The notes: generated from the letters alone by a model not told the origin. DNA of 64,000 bases from Microbacterium sp. lyk4-40-TSB-66 (GCF_030209475.1 NZ_JARVRW010000011.1:62001-126000); one strand, 5' to 3'. Shown: positions 7,304 to 16,602, numbered from the stretch's first letter. Numbers and translations are program-made.

Positions 7304-8698
7304 TCAGGCGGCCGCCGGAGCCGCGGGACCTTCCTGTGCGGTGCCGGCGGGCGCGCCGATGCGCACCGCCCCGACGCGCACGGCGGGGACGACGGAGGTC
7401 GCGGCGCTCGCCGAGACCGAGACGGGACCGGCGCCGAGGGTGACCAGGTGCGAGAGCACGGTGAGGCCGTCGTCGGCGAAGACCTCCAGCAGCGGCCCGT
7501 CGATCACGACAGTCAGGGCGCCCGTGGCGGGGTCGGCCAGCGGTGCGGAGCGCATACCGGCGAAGTCGGGGTGCAGGGCGTCGGCGGCGCGTCCCGTGCG
7601 CGAGACGGAGAGCGTGCGGGCGGCGGGGTCGTGGACGACTTCGACCGTGGCGTCGTCGTCTCCGTGGAGCCGGAGGCGGACGGTGCCCGCGGCGGCGGGG
7701 TCCCACCGCACGTCGATCACGGCGTGCGGCGCGATCCGCGGCGCGGAGGCGTCGAGTTCGTCGGACGGGGGCAGCACGGGGCCCTGCACGAGGTGGAGCG
7801 CGTCGCCGATGCGGCGCAGCCCGAGGGTCCGCGGGAGCGACATGGCCCCGCGCCACGGCGAGGAGGGGACGACGCGCGCGTAGCGCCAATTGCCCATCCA
7901 CGCCAGCATCATGGCGGAGCCCCCGGGGGCGCTGTCGAAGGTCACTCCCGCGTAGCAGTCGCGGCCGTGGTCGAGCGGGCGCAGGTCGCCGTCGGGCGAA
8001 TGGAAGACGCCGTCGACGAGGTCGCCCACGACGTAGTGCATCGCCGAACCCGCGGGGTCGGCGTCGTCTCCCACCGGGTTGGTGCTGAGCAGCAGCACCC
8101 ACACGCGCTCGGTGGTCCCTTCCACCGGCAGACGCACGAGATCGGGGCACTCCCACACCACCCCCTCGGGACCGAGCGGGCCGAACGACCCCGTCTCGCG
8201 CCAGGTGGACAGGTCGTCGGAGGCGTAGAACACCACGCGCCGTTCCACCGCCTCGACCGCGAGCATCAGCCAGCCGCCGCCGGGCACGCGCACCACCTTG
8301 GGGTCGCGGAAGTCGGCGCTGCCGCGATCGATCACCGGGTTCGCGGCATCCATCGTCCACGAGAAACCGTCGTCCACGCTGGTCGCGCGTGACTGGGCCT
8401 GGATGCCGCGGTCGTACGCGCTCGTGTAGAACGCGCTGAGCGTGCCGTCGTCGCCCGCCACGATCGAGCCCGAGTAGATCTGCTCGCCTGGTCGGTGGCG
8501 CAGTGCCACGGGATGCTCGTCCCAGTGCAGGAGGTCGGGACTGGAGGCGTGGCCCCAGCTCATGTTGCCCCAGTCGTTGCCCTCGGGGTTGAACTGGAAG
8601 AAGGCGTGCCAGCGGTCGCCGGTGAACACCAGGCCGTTCGGGTCGTTCATCCAGTTGCGCGCGGGGGCGAGGTGGAACCGCGGACGGGGAAGGCTCAT
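7304..8698 (-). CDS. Intracellular GH32 beta-fructosidase
   Basis: 464 residues without a signal peptide. GH32 motifs: nucleophile D19 in NWMNDPNG, D132 in FRDPK, E183 in WECPDL; a C-terminal beta-sandwich follows. The canonical WMNDPNG form and cytoplasmic location fit hydrolysis of imported fructo-oligosaccharides, levanbiose, difructose anhydride or sucrose (phosphate). Start ATG 8698 has GGGAG five bases upstream, and its ATGA overlaps the stop of the LacI gene, showing translational coupling. The protein ends in a Pro/Ala-rich tail. Confidence 0.88.
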   Translation of the reverse strand: MSLPRPRFHLAPARNWMNDPNGLVFTGDRWHAFFQFNPEGNDWGNMSWGHASSPDLLHWDEHPVALRHRPGEQIYSGSIVAGDDGTLSAFYTSAYDRGIQAQSRATSVDDGFSWTMDAANPVIDRGSADFRDPKVVRVPGGGWLMLAVEAVERRVVFYASDDLSTWRETGSFGPLGPEGVVWECPDLVRLPVEGTTERVWVLLLSTNPVGDDADPAGSAMHYVVGDLVDGVFHSPDGDLRPLDHGRDCYAGVTFDSAPGGSAMMLAWMGNWRYARVVPSSPWRGAMSLPRTLGLRRIGDALHLVQGPVLPPSDELDASAPRIAPHAVIDVRWDPAAAGTVRLRLHGDDDATVEVVHDPAARTLSVSRTGRAADALHPDFAGMRSAPLADPATGALTVVIDGPLLEVFADDGLTVLSHLVTLGAGPVSVSASAATSVVPAVRVGAVRIGAPAGTAQEGPAAPAAA

Positions 8699-9684
8699 AC
8701 GGACTCCCGGGGGATGGAGGGGCACGCGATCAGTTGCCGCGCACCGATGGCGGGGGATTCGAGGCCGAGCAGTGTCCGAACCCCCGCGGCTCCGAGCTCG
8801 TAGTGGGGGAGGGCCACGGTCGACAGCGGCGGCCTGAGGTGCGCGGCGATGACGTCCTGATTGTCGAAGCCGATGACGGCGACGTCGTCGGGGATGCGCA
8901 GGCCGCGCTCGCGCAAGCCGTCGTAGAGTCCCATGGCGACGCGGTCGTTGTGGCAGAAGACAGCCGTCGCCCCCGAGTCGATGACGGCGGCGGTCACGTC
9001 GTAGCCGCCCTCCTGCTGGGGGGAGGCCTCGAACACCAGCGCGTCGTCGCCCGCGACGCCCGCGGCCTCCAGCGCCGAGCGGTAGCCGGCGAGTCGACCG
9101 CTGCGCGCCGGCGACGGCGACGTGGTGTTCACGAAGGCGATCCGGCGATGCCCCGCGGCGAGCAGCTGTTCGGTCGCGGTGCGCCCGCCCTGCTCCTCGT
9201 CGGGGACGACGGCGGGGAATGCGTCGTCGGCGGCGAAGCAGTTCACCAGCACCGTCTCGGTGTGCTGCAGCGGCGGCGGCACCTCGATCTCGCGGTGGTA
9301 CCAGGTGGAGTACAGGATGCCGCGCACCTGGTGCTCCAGCATCATCGCGATCGCGTCGTTCTCGGCGGCGGCGTTGCCCTCGGTGTTGGCCACCAGCAGC
9401 ACGAAGCCGTGGCGCCACGCCTCGTCCTGGGCGCCGTGGATGATCTGCCCGGCGAAGGGCGTGGTGGCGATGGCATCCGCCACCAGACCGATGAAGCGCG
9501 AGCTGCCCTCCGACAGCGTCTTCGCCAGGGCGTTCGGGCGGTACCCGAGCGCCACGATGGCTTCCTGCACGCGGCGTCGGGCGTCGTCGCCGATGCGGGC
9601 ACCGGGCTTGTCGTTGACGACGTGCGACACGGTCGCGACCGAGACGCCGGCGGCCTTGGCGACATCGCGCATGGTCGTGGTCAT
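8695..9684 (-). CDS. LacI-family regulator of the levan operon
   Basis: 329 residues. The N-terminal LacI helix-turn-helix is TMRDVAKAAGVSVATVSHVV with hinge-region YRPNALAKTL, followed by a periplasmic-binding-type effector domain. It probably represses the operon it lies in and senses a fructose-containing sugar. It is embedded between the permease genes (16-bp gap) and the GH32 with which it overlaps by 4 bp, so it would be autoregulated with the operon. Candidate operators lie at 14466-14477, 14508-14519 and 18323-18338. Confidence 0.92.
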   Translation of the reverse strand: MTTTMRDVAKAAGVSVATVSHVVNDKPGARIGDDARRRVQEAIVALGYRPNALAKTLSEGSSRFIGLVADAIATTPFAGQIIHGAQDEAWRHGFVLLVANTEGNAAAENDAIAMMLEHQVRGILYSTWYHREIEVPPPLQHTETVLVNCFAADDAFPAVVPDEEQGGRTATEQLLAAGHRRIAFVNTTSPSPARSGRLAGYRSALEAAGVAGDDALVFEASPQQEGGYDVTAAVIDSGATAVFCHNDRVAMGLYDGLRERGLRIPDDVAVIGFDNQDVIAAHLRPPLSTVALPHYELGAAGVRTLLGLESPAIGARQLIACPSIPRESV

Positions 9685-9700
9685 GAGGGGGTCCTCGCGT

Positions 9701-10612
9701 TCATCCCTTGGTGGCTCCGCTCTCCAGGCCCGCGATCATCGCTTTGTTGAGCACGAGGAACACCAGCAGCAGTGGCGTCACCGTGACGCACACCGCGGCG
9801 AACGTCGCCGTCCAATCGGTGTTGCCCATCGCTCCGATGTAGTTTTGCAGGCCCAGCGGGATCGTCTTCAGTCCGTCGGACAGCACGAACGTGTTCGCGA
9901 AGATGAAGTCGTTCCAGATGAAGATGCTGTTGACGAGGACGACGGTGATGATCGTGTTGACCGACAGGGGCGCCGTGATCTGCAGGAAGATGCGGTACGG
10001 GCCCGCCCCGTCCAGCGATGCGGCCTCGTAGAGCTCGCGCGGGATGTACTCGTAGAACGACGAGAACAGGTACACGCCCATCGGCAGCGAGAACGCCGCC
10101 AGGGGCAGGATCATCGACAGGTGGGTGTCGAGAAGTCCCACCTGCGAGTAGTCGATGAACAGCGGCACGAGCGCGATCTGCACCGGCACGATGATGCCCA
10201 GCAGGAACAACGCCCGCACGAACCCGCTCAGGCGGAACCCCAGCACCTGCAGCGCGTACGCCGCCATCATGCCGGCGACGACGATCAGCAGGCTCGCGCC
10301 CAGCGTGACGATGAGGGAGTTGCCGATGTTCAGCAGCAGGTTGCCGGTGCCGAAGGCGCGGGCGTAATTGTCGAGCGTCCACTCCCGCGGCAGGGCGAAC
10401 GGGTCGCCGCCGGCGAAGTCCGCGGCGGTGCGGAAGCTCGTGAGGAACAGCCACAGCAGGGGGTAGACCTGCACGATCACGATCAGCACGACGGTGACCG
10501 TCAGCAGGGTGCGCTGCACCCGCAGGCGCGGCGAGCGGTGGACCCGGCGGTTCTCGGGTGCGGGGGCCCGGGGGGTGGATGCCACCGGGGTGGGGGTGAG
10601 GGTGAGGCTCAT
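9701..10612 (-). CDS. Sugar ABC transporter permease (MalG type)
   Basis: 303 residues with six membrane segments and the EAA loop (ELYEAASLDGAGPYRIFLQI) that contacts the ATPase. It pairs with the permease upstream: the upstream stop and this ATG overlap by one base (TGATG). It belongs to the CUT1 sugar importers, probably for levan-derived oligosaccharides given its operon. No ATPase gene is present, so a shared MsiK-type ATPase is expected from elsewhere on the chromosome. Confidence 0.93.
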   Translation of the reverse strand: MSLTLTPTPVASTPRAPAPENRRVHRSPRLRVQRTLLTVTVVLIVIVQVYPLLWLFLTSFRTAADFAGGDPFALPREWTLDNYARAFGTGNLLLNIGNSLIVTLGASLLIVVAGMMAAYALQVLGFRLSGFVRALFLLGIIVPVQIALVPLFIDYSQVGLLDTHLSMILPLAAFSLPMGVYLFSSFYEYIPRELYEAASLDGAGPYRIFLQITAPLSVNTIITVVLVNSIFIWNDFIFANTFVLSDGLKTIPLGLQNYIGAMGNTDWTATFAAVCVTVTPLLLVFLVLNKAMIAGLESGATKG

Positions 10613-11574
10613 CACGCGTCCTTCCGACGCAGCAGCAGGAAGATCAGGCCGACGGCGACCAGGCACTCCACGACGATGAAGACCGAGATCGCGCTGGCGT
10701 AGCCGTAGTCGGTGTGGACGAAGGCCGTCTTGTACATGTAGGTGGTCAGCAACTCGGACGCCTGTCCGGGGCCGCCGTTGGTGAGCAGGTAGGGGATGTC
10801 GAAGCCGCGCAGGGCGAAGGTCGTCGCCATCACGGTCGTGGTGATCCAGACCGGGCGGATGTAAGGGAAGCGGATGCGCCAGAACGTCTGCCACCACGAG
10901 GCGCCGTCGAGGCGCGCGGCCTCTTCGAGCTCCTTGGGGACGGCGATCAGGGCCGCGTAGATGATGAGCATGTACAAGCCCGTGAAGCGCCAGCCCTCGG
11001 GGATCGACACCGCCGCCAGCACGGTCTGCACGTTCGACAGCCACGCCGTCTGCAGGCCTTCGAGACCCACCCACGCCAGCAGTTGGTTGACCAGGCCGAC
11101 CGGCTCCAGCGAGTACACGCGGAGGAAGAGGAAGGCGATCGCGACGGTGGAGATCACCGCGGGCAGCAGGTAGAGCGTCTTCACCAGCTCGCGGGCCCGG
11201 GGGAGGGCCGTCAACAGACCCGCCACCGCGAGCGCGCCGCCGAGCTGGAGCACCAGGCAGATGGCGAGGTACCCGAGCGCGTTGCCGAACGCCGTCCAGA
11301 AGACGTCGTCGCGGGTGAACATCTTGACGTAGTTGTCGAGGCCCACGAACTGCAGGTCGGTGATGCCGTCCCACTCGAACAGGCTCAGCACGAGCGACTG
11401 GCCGATGGGCAGCAGCACGGCGGCGCTGTACAGCACGAGGGGCGGGACGAGGAAGACGGCGACCGCCCACCCCGAGCGCCGCGGCAGCATCGAGGTGCGC
11501 ATCGCCGCGCGGCGCGGCGCGGGCCGGCCGGCCCCGGTCACCCGGGGCCGGCTGGGGGTCAGCGTGTCAGCCAC
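10612..11574 (-). CDS. Sugar ABC transporter permease (MalF type)
   Basis: 320 residues, with six membrane segments after a basic cytoplasmic N-terminus and the EAA motif ELEEAARLDGASWWQTFWRI. The GTG start at 11574 lies inside the end of the binding-protein gene (8-bp overlap), so translation is coupled. It forms the heterodimeric membrane channel with the MalG-type permease downstream. Substrate specificity is inferred from the GH32 neighbours. Confidence 0.92.
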   Translation of the reverse strand: MADTLTPSRPRVTGAGRPAPRRAAMRTSMLPRRSGWAVAVFLVPPLVLYSAAVLLPIGQSLVLSLFEWDGITDLQFVGLDNYVKMFTRDDVFWTAFGNALGYLAICLVLQLGGALAVAGLLTALPRARELVKTLYLLPAVISTVAIAFLFLRVYSLEPVGLVNQLLAWVGLEGLQTAWLSNVQTVLAAVSIPEGWRFTGLYMLIIYAALIAVPKELEEAARLDGASWWQTFWRIRFPYIRPVWITTTVMATTFALRGFDIPYLLTNGGPGQASELLTTYMYKTAFVHTDYGYASAISVFIVVECLVAVGLIFLLLRRKDA

Positions 11575-12904
11575 CGACGTTCTCCGTCAGGGCGGCATCC
11601 ATCGTGCTGACGAACTCGTCGGGCGTGATGTCGCCCTGCACGAGAAGGGTCAATTCCTGCTGCAGGCGGGTGTTCGTGGCGGGGTCGAGCTGCGTGTCCC
11701 ACGGCATCGCGAGCTTCTCACCCACCTCGCCCGCCTGCGTGATCGCCCGGTCGTAGAGCGGCGTGGCGTTCGCGGGGATCTCGGTCTCGACGCCGGTGGT
11801 CGGGGACAGGGCGCCGGAGGCGGCGACCTCGGCCGGGTAGCGCTCGAGAGCGAAGGCGAGGAAGTCGCGCACCAGCGGGTCGTAGGTGGCGGCGTTGACG
11901 GCCATGCCGATGCCCGACGGGGCGACGTACTCGTCGTCGGCGGTCACGGCCCCCGGGAGCGTGGGGAGGGTGAAGTAATCGACGCTGTCGCGCACGCCCG
12001 CGTCGAGCTCGTCGGTGGCGAGGTTGCCGAGCTCCCAGGTGCCGATGTTGTAGACGGCGGCCTTGCCCGAGGTGAACTGCGCCTGCGCATCGGCGTACCC
12101 GGTGGAGGAGAACCCTTCCTGGAAGCAGCCGGCCCGGCCCAGGCCCGCGAGCCACTCGGCGGCGGCGCGACCGGGAGCGTCGGAGAACTTCGCCTCACCC
12201 GTCTTGAGCTTCTGCACGTATTCAGGACCGGCCTGACGGAACGGGTAGTAGGCCATGTAACGCTCGAGGGGCCACCCGTCGGCGCCGTCGAGCGCGATCG
12301 GGGTGATGCCCTTCGCGCGTAGCGCCTCGCACATCGGCGCGAAGTCGTCGAGCGTCGCGGGCACCGAGACCCCGGCCTGCGTCAGGAGGTCGCGGTTGTA
12401 CCAGAAGAACTCCAGCTGGAACTCGAACGGCACCATGTAGAGGGAGCCGTCGTCGAAGCGCTGGTAGTTCAGCGCCGCCTCGCGATACTCGTCGGCCAAC
12501 CCCAGATCCTCGAGCAGCAGGTCGACGTCGACCATGCGCCCCTGTCCAGCGAGCTTCTGCGCGAAGGGGGTGGCATCCGTGTCGAAGAGCTCGGGCAGCT
12601 TGTTCGCCGCGGCGAGCGTCTCGTACTTCTGGATGTAGCTCGGCCTATCGGGCGTGGTGATGAGGTTGAGCGCGAAGCCGGGGTGGTCGGCTGCGTACTC
12701 GTCGGCGATCTTCTGCATCGCGGTGATGACGCCGCCGTCGGCGGGGCGCGAGAGCAGCCACGAGATCTCGCGGGGCTTCACCTCGCCCTCGGGGTCGACG
12801 TTCGTGGGGTCGCCGCCGCCGCCGGTGCCGGCGCAGCCGGTGAGGACGAGGGCGGTCGCGGCGGCCAGGGCGATCCAGGATGCCGTGCGTGCGTGGTGGA
12901 CCAT
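11567..12904 (-). CDS. Sugar ABC transporter substrate-binding lipoprotein
   Basis: 445 residues with a lipoprotein signal whose lipobox is LTGC near residue 24, then a Gly/Thr linker and a family-1 extracellular solute-binding fold. ATG 12904 is preceded by GGAGATTCAC. It would capture the transported sugar outside the membrane. Its place between the divergent GH32 and the two permeases suggests a fructan-derived ligand such as difructose anhydride IV, levanbiose or other oligofructosides (inference). Confidence 0.92.
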   Translation of the reverse strand: MVHHARTASWIALAAATALVLTGCAGTGGGGDPTNVDPEGEVKPREISWLLSRPADGGVITAMQKIADEYAADHPGFALNLITTPDRPSYIQKYETLAAANKLPELFDTDATPFAQKLAGQGRMVDVDLLLEDLGLADEYREAALNYQRFDDGSLYMVPFEFQLEFFWYNRDLLTQAGVSVPATLDDFAPMCEALRAKGITPIALDGADGWPLERYMAYYPFRQAGPEYVQKLKTGEAKFSDAPGRAAAEWLAGLGRAGCFQEGFSSTGYADAQAQFTSGKAAVYNIGTWELGNLATDELDAGVRDSVDYFTLPTLPGAVTADDEYVAPSGIGMAVNAATYDPLVRDFLAFALERYPAEVAASGALSPTTGVETEIPANATPLYDRAITQAGEVGEKLAMPWDTQLDPATNTRLQQELTLLVQGDITPDEFVSTMDAALTENVGG

Positions 12905-12945
12905 GTGAATCTCCGTTGATGTGTGTGGTTCGGGTGCGGGTGGAG

Positions 12946-14418
12946 TCAGGAAGAGGTGACGAGGAGGTCGTCGCGGCGGGCCGTGACGACTCCGCCGTCG
13001 GTGTCGCGGGTGGAGACCTCGAGGGTGACGACGTTCATCGCGCCCTCGCCGACGAAGGCGCGGATACCGCCGGTCGTGCGGTCGTAGAGGCGGGTGCTGA
13101 GGGTGACGGCTCCGTCGACGGTGGCGACGCACAGGTCGCCGTCGACGATCACCTCGAGTCGGTGCGGGCCGGCGTCGAGCGTGACGGCACGCTCGAGCTC
13201 GACCGCGAAGGGCACGTCGCCCGAGATCTGCCACTGCTCGCCGCCGGTGCGAAGACGCGGCCAGCGGTCGAAGACCAACCGATTACGGCGCGGCTCCAGG
13301 CGCAGCACGTAACCCTCGTCGCCGTCGTCGCTCGCGCGCAGGATCAGGCCGCACTCGGTCGTCTCGGCGGCGATGTCGAACACCGCGTCGACGCGGAAGG
13401 CCGCGGGGGCGGTCTCGGAGACGACGAGGTCGGCGTAGCCGTCGGGGGCGGAGAGGGCCGCTCCGGATGCCATGGCCGCGAAGCCCCGATCGAAGCTGTC
13501 GACCAGTTCGACCGGGGGGTGGAACCGCAGCGTACCGTCGGGGTTCTGCTCGGCTTCCAGCACCGAGAGGGTGCCGGCCCACTGCCAGGCGCCGTCGTCG
13601 ACGCCGCCCTCGCGCGAGGCGATCCAGCCGAAGAAGAAGCGCCGGTCGCCGCGGGCGGCGGATTTCGCCGCGTAGTACGCGCGGCCGTCGAGGCTGTCGT
13701 CCGCGGGGACCATCCACGGGCCGTGGAGGCTGCGCGAGACGCGGTAGCGGGTGGTGAAGGTCTCGCTGAACTCGGAGGAGACCAGGTACCACCAGCCGTT
13801 CCACTCGAACACCTCGGGGCATTCGTGCGCGATGTAACGCCGCGGATCCCAGAACGCCTCGGCGGGTTCCCATGTGCGGAGGTCGCGCGAGATGCACTGC
13901 GCGATGACCCCGCGGCGGCGTGCGGGTCCGTCGGCGTGGCGGGCGGTGACGAGCATGCGCCAGAGACCGGCGTCCTCGTCGCGGAAGACGAACGGATCGC
14001 GCCAGTCGGCCGTCTCGTAGCCCGCGGTCGCACCGAACGTGTGCGCGGGGTGACGCTGCCAGGTGCGCATGCCGTCGGTGCTGGTCGCGTGCATCACCAG
14101 CTGCAACGGCAGTCCGTCGGTGCCGCGGTGGTCGGGGTTCTGCCCGGTGTAGAAGAGGTGATGGATGCCGTCGGCGACGACGACGCTGCCGGTGTAGACG
14201 TTGAAGTCATCGGCATCCGGGCCGCCCGAGGCCAGCGCGGGCCCCGTCTCGGTGAAGGTGACGAGGTCGTCGGTGACGACGCGGTGCCACGGCATGCCGA
14301 CCTTCGGCGTCCGCCGCGACTCGTGCAGGTAGAACAGGTGGAACCGGCCGTCCTCCTGCCACGGGATGACGTCGCCGACCCAGGCGTGGGGCGGGCGGAA
14401 GAACCCTCGTTCGTGCAT
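12946..14418 (-). CDS. Divergent intracellular GH32 with GDVIP nucleophile motif
   Basis: 490 residues, no signal peptide. The GH32 catalytic set is present but the first motif is altered: W-V-G-D16-V-I-P replaces the usual WMNDPNG, keeping the aspartate nucleophile. D141 lies in WRDPF and E198 in HECPEVF. A C-terminal domain from about residue 310 resembles a concanavalin-like module. It is the first gene of the operon and sits next to the importer, so it probably acts on the imported sugar; hydrolysis of difructose anhydride IV or an unusual fructoside is an attractive but unproven idea. The promoter region upstream holds two LacI-type sites. Confidence 0.82.
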   Translation of the reverse strand: MHERGFFRPPHAWVGDVIPWQEDGRFHLFYLHESRRTPKVGMPWHRVVTDDLVTFTETGPALASGGPDADDFNVYTGSVVVADGIHHLFYTGQNPDHRGTDGLPLQLVMHATSTDGMRTWQRHPAHTFGATAGYETADWRDPFVFRDEDAGLWRMLVTARHADGPARRRGVIAQCISRDLRTWEPAEAFWDPRRYIAHECPEVFEWNGWWYLVSSEFSETFTTRYRVSRSLHGPWMVPADDSLDGRAYYAAKSAARGDRRFFFGWIASREGGVDDGAWQWAGTLSVLEAEQNPDGTLRFHPPVELVDSFDRGFAAMASGAALSAPDGYADLVVSETAPAAFRVDAVFDIAAETTECGLILRASDDGDEGYVLRLEPRRNRLVFDRWPRLRTGGEQWQISGDVPFAVELERAVTLDAGPHRLEVIVDGDLCVATVDGAVTLSTRLYDRTTGGIRAFVGEGAMNVVTLEVSTRDTDGGVVTARRDDLLVTSS

Positions 14419-14465
14419 CGGATGACTCCTCGTCGAGACTCACTGCGCCGATCGAACCCGTGTGG

Positions 14466-14477
14466 TTAATCGGTTAC
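14466..14477 (-). promoter_or_regulatory. LacI-type operator near the +1 of the GH32-ABC operon
   Basis: The sequence TTAATCGGTTAC fits an imperfect palindrome TYAAnCGnTTrA centred on CG, typical of LacI-family operators. It lies just downstream of the proposed -10 (TAGCTT) and overlaps the likely transcription start. Its centre is 42 bp (four helical turns) from the second site. Confidence 0.6.
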
Positions 14478-14507
14478 GCAGAAGCTAGCAAGCTCTCCGA
14501 GAGATGG

Positions 14508-14519
14508 TCAAGCGGTTAA
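14508..14519 (-). promoter_or_regulatory. LacI-type operator overlapping the -35 of the GH32-ABC operon
   Basis: The sequence TCAAGCGGTTAA matches the same TYAAnCGnTTrA pattern. Read on the minus strand it contains TTGACC, a good -35 box, with TAGCTT 18 bp downstream as the -10. It directly abuts the stop codon of the PTS gene. Confidence 0.6.
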
Positions 14520-16412
14520 TCAAATTTCGTCGTGGGAAGTCGTCCGGCGCAGCACGGGTGTCCCCGCGGTGACGTCCTGCGACCCCTCGACGGAGCTGAA
14601 CGCCCGTTCGTCGGCATTCGTGACGATCGTGAGCACCACCGGATCCAACCCCGCCGCCATGACGGCCGCGAGGTCGACGTGCACGAGCGCGTCGCCCGGT
14701 GACACCCGGTCGCCGACGCGCACGAGCGGTCGGAACCCGCGCCCTCCCAGCCGCACCGTGTCGATGCCGACGTGCACGAGGAGTTCCGTGCCGTCGTCGG
14801 TGGTGACGCCGTAAGCGTGGGAGGCGGCGGCGATCGCGCTGACCGTCCCCTCCGCGGGCGACGACACGAGCCCGGAGGCGGGGGTGACCGCCGAGGTCGG
14901 GCCCAGCGCGCTCGCGGCGAACGCCGGATCGGCCAGGGTCGACACCTCGACGCGGGTGCCCGAGACGGGGGAGCGCACGACCGAGTCGTCGCGCGGCTCG
15001 GTGGCCCCGTCCCCCTCGAGGGGGCGTCCACGTCGCCGTCGCCACCGCGCCCACACCAGCGTCCCGGTGAACGACAGCACGATCGAGACGCCGAGGCACA
15101 GCAGGAACGGTCCCACCCGACCGGGAGCGATCGACAGGAAGCCGAAGACGCCCGCGGCCCCCAGGGTCACGGCCTCCACGCGGAAGGCGGCGAGCAGGGT
15201 CGCGGAGATCGCCGTCGCCCCCACCGCGATGGCGAACGGCACCCGCAGTCGCAGGGTCACGCCGAACATCGCGGGCTCGGCGATGCCGAGCGCGGCCGGG
15301 GCGGTCGCCGTCGCCGCCAGCGCCCGCAACCGCGAACCCCGACGCGCCGACACCCACACGGCCAGTGTCGCCGCGGCCTGGGCGACGTTGGCGGCGGCGG
15401 CGACGGGGAAGATGAACGAGCCGCCGGTCGAGAGCAGCCCGAGCTCGATGGCGATGAGGCCCTGGTGCAGCCCGGTCACGACGAGCGGGGAGTACACGGC
15501 GCCCACGACGGTGCCGCCGAGGAGCCCGGCGCTGCTGTACAGCCACTCCATGCCCACCGCGGCGGCGTCCGCGGTGAAGCGCAACGCCGGTCCGAGGACG
15601 AGGAAGGCGAGCAGGCCGGTCGTCAGCAGGGTCAGCAGGGGGACGAGCAGCAGACGCGCGGATCCCCGCATCCGACGGCCGAAGAACCGCTCGAGCCGGG
15701 CGAGCACGAAGCAGATCGCGATGATCGGCAGAACCGTGCCCTGGTAGTCGATGGCGAGCACGTCGACCCCCGCGATCACCCACCCCGTGTCGGGGGCGAG
15801 ATGGATGGCGGGAAGGGCGGAGTCGGCCGCGAGACCGGGAGCGGCCACGAGCGCCGCCCCCATCGCCGCCCCCAGATACGGGCTGCCGCCGAAGCGCCCC
15901 GCGGCCGAGAAGCCCAGGAGAACGGGCAGCAGCGCGAAGACGGCCGCTCCCAGCAGGCCCAAGAGGGCCACCGGTCCGCGCAGCCACGGCACGGCATCCA
16001 CCACCGCGAGGTCGCCGAAGGCCCCGGGCCCGGCGAGGACGTTGTGGAGCGCCGTGAGCAGTCCGCCGGCGACGAAGGCGGGCAGCAGGGGAGTGAAGAC
16101 GTCGACCAGCACGCTGATCGCCCGCGTCGGAAGCGGGCGGACGGATGCCGCGGCGGGCGGCGCGAGCCGACGATCCAGAGCGTCCGCGACGTCGTCGACG
16201 CGCCCCGGTCCCACCACGATCTGCACCTGCTCGCCGACCACCTGCGCGGCCAGCACGCCGGGGACGGCGTCGAGGGCTGCGGTGTCCACCCGCGAGAGCT
16301 CGCGGGGGGTGACCCGCAGGCGCGTGGCGCAGTGCGTCGCCGTCCCGACGTTCTCCGTGCCGCCGAGGGCGCGGAGGATCGCGTCCGCCATCGACATGGC
16401 ATCCATCGGCAC
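14520..16412 (-). CDS. PTS sugar transporter EIIBCA, probably sucrose-specific
   Basis: 630 residues with the three PTS domains fused in the order B-C-A. EIIB is at the N-terminus with phosphocysteine C28 (ATHCATRLRV), a multi-span EIIC has GLHQGLIAIELGLL and GIAEPAMFGV motifs, and a glucose-type EIIA carries active H547 in LLVHVGIDTV. The family imports and phosphorylates glucosides or sucrose; sucrose fits the levansucrase and fructosidase neighbours. GTG 16412 or ATG 16406 are possible starts. A palindromic hairpin spans the likely 5' leader (16422-16447). Confidence 0.88.
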   Translation of the reverse strand: MPMDAMSMADAILRALGGTENVGTATHCATRLRVTPRELSRVDTAALDAVPGVLAAQVVGEQVQIVVGPGRVDDVADALDRRLAPPAAASVRPLPTRAISVLVDVFTPLLPAFVAGGLLTALHNVLAGPGAFGDLAVVDAVPWLRGPVALLGLLGAAVFALLPVLLGFSAAGRFGGSPYLGAAMGAALVAAPGLAADSALPAIHLAPDTGWVIAGVDVLAIDYQGTVLPIIAICFVLARLERFFGRRMRGSARLLLVPLLTLLTTGLLAFLVLGPALRFTADAAAVGMEWLYSSAGLLGGTVVGAVYSPLVVTGLHQGLIAIELGLLSTGGSFIFPVAAAANVAQAAATLAVWVSARRGSRLRALAATATAPAALGIAEPAMFGVTLRLRVPFAIAVGATAISATLLAAFRVEAVTLGAAGVFGFLSIAPGRVGPFLLCLGVSIVLSFTGTLVWARWRRRRGRPLEGDGATEPRDDSVVRSPVSGTRVEVSTLADPAFAASALGPTSAVTPASGLVSSPAEGTVSAIAAASHAYGVTTDDGTELLVHVGIDTVRLGGRGFRPLVRVGDRVSPGDALVHVDLAAVMAAGLDPVVLTIVTNADERAFSSVEGSQDVTAGTPVLRRTTSHDEI

Positions 16413-16421
16413 CCGGACCCC

Positions 16422-16447
16422 TCACCACTCCTCCCCAGGGGTGGTGA
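16422..16447 (-). promoter_or_regulatory. Inverted repeat in the PTS gene leader
   Basis: TCACCA and TGGTGA arms enclose a second CCCC/GGGG pairing around the purine-rich GGGGAGGAG segment, 10-35 bp before the start codon. It could be an operator or an RNA hairpin masking part of the ribosome-binding region. A -10-like TACGCT lies farther upstream. Confidence 0.4.
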
Positions 16448-16513
16448 AAGCCAGCGTACGCGTCCGGACTCCTCGCGCCGTCGACGTAGGCATCCCCCTG
16501 TCCCTGGAAAGGC

Positions 16514-16547
16514 GGAACGGGGCCCCGCCGTAGCGGAGCCCCGTTCC
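16514..16547. terminator. Hairpin between levansucrase and PTS genes
   Basis: A perfect 10-bp stem (GGAACGGGGC with GCCCCGTTCC) with an inner CCGC/GCGG pairing. It is the second of two hairpins downstream of levansucrase and probably backs up the first terminator. Confidence 0.6.
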
Positions 16548-16602
16548 CGGGGTGCGGTGCCCCGTCGACCGAGGTGGGGTGTCTCATCTCGCGGGGTGGG
16601 GT

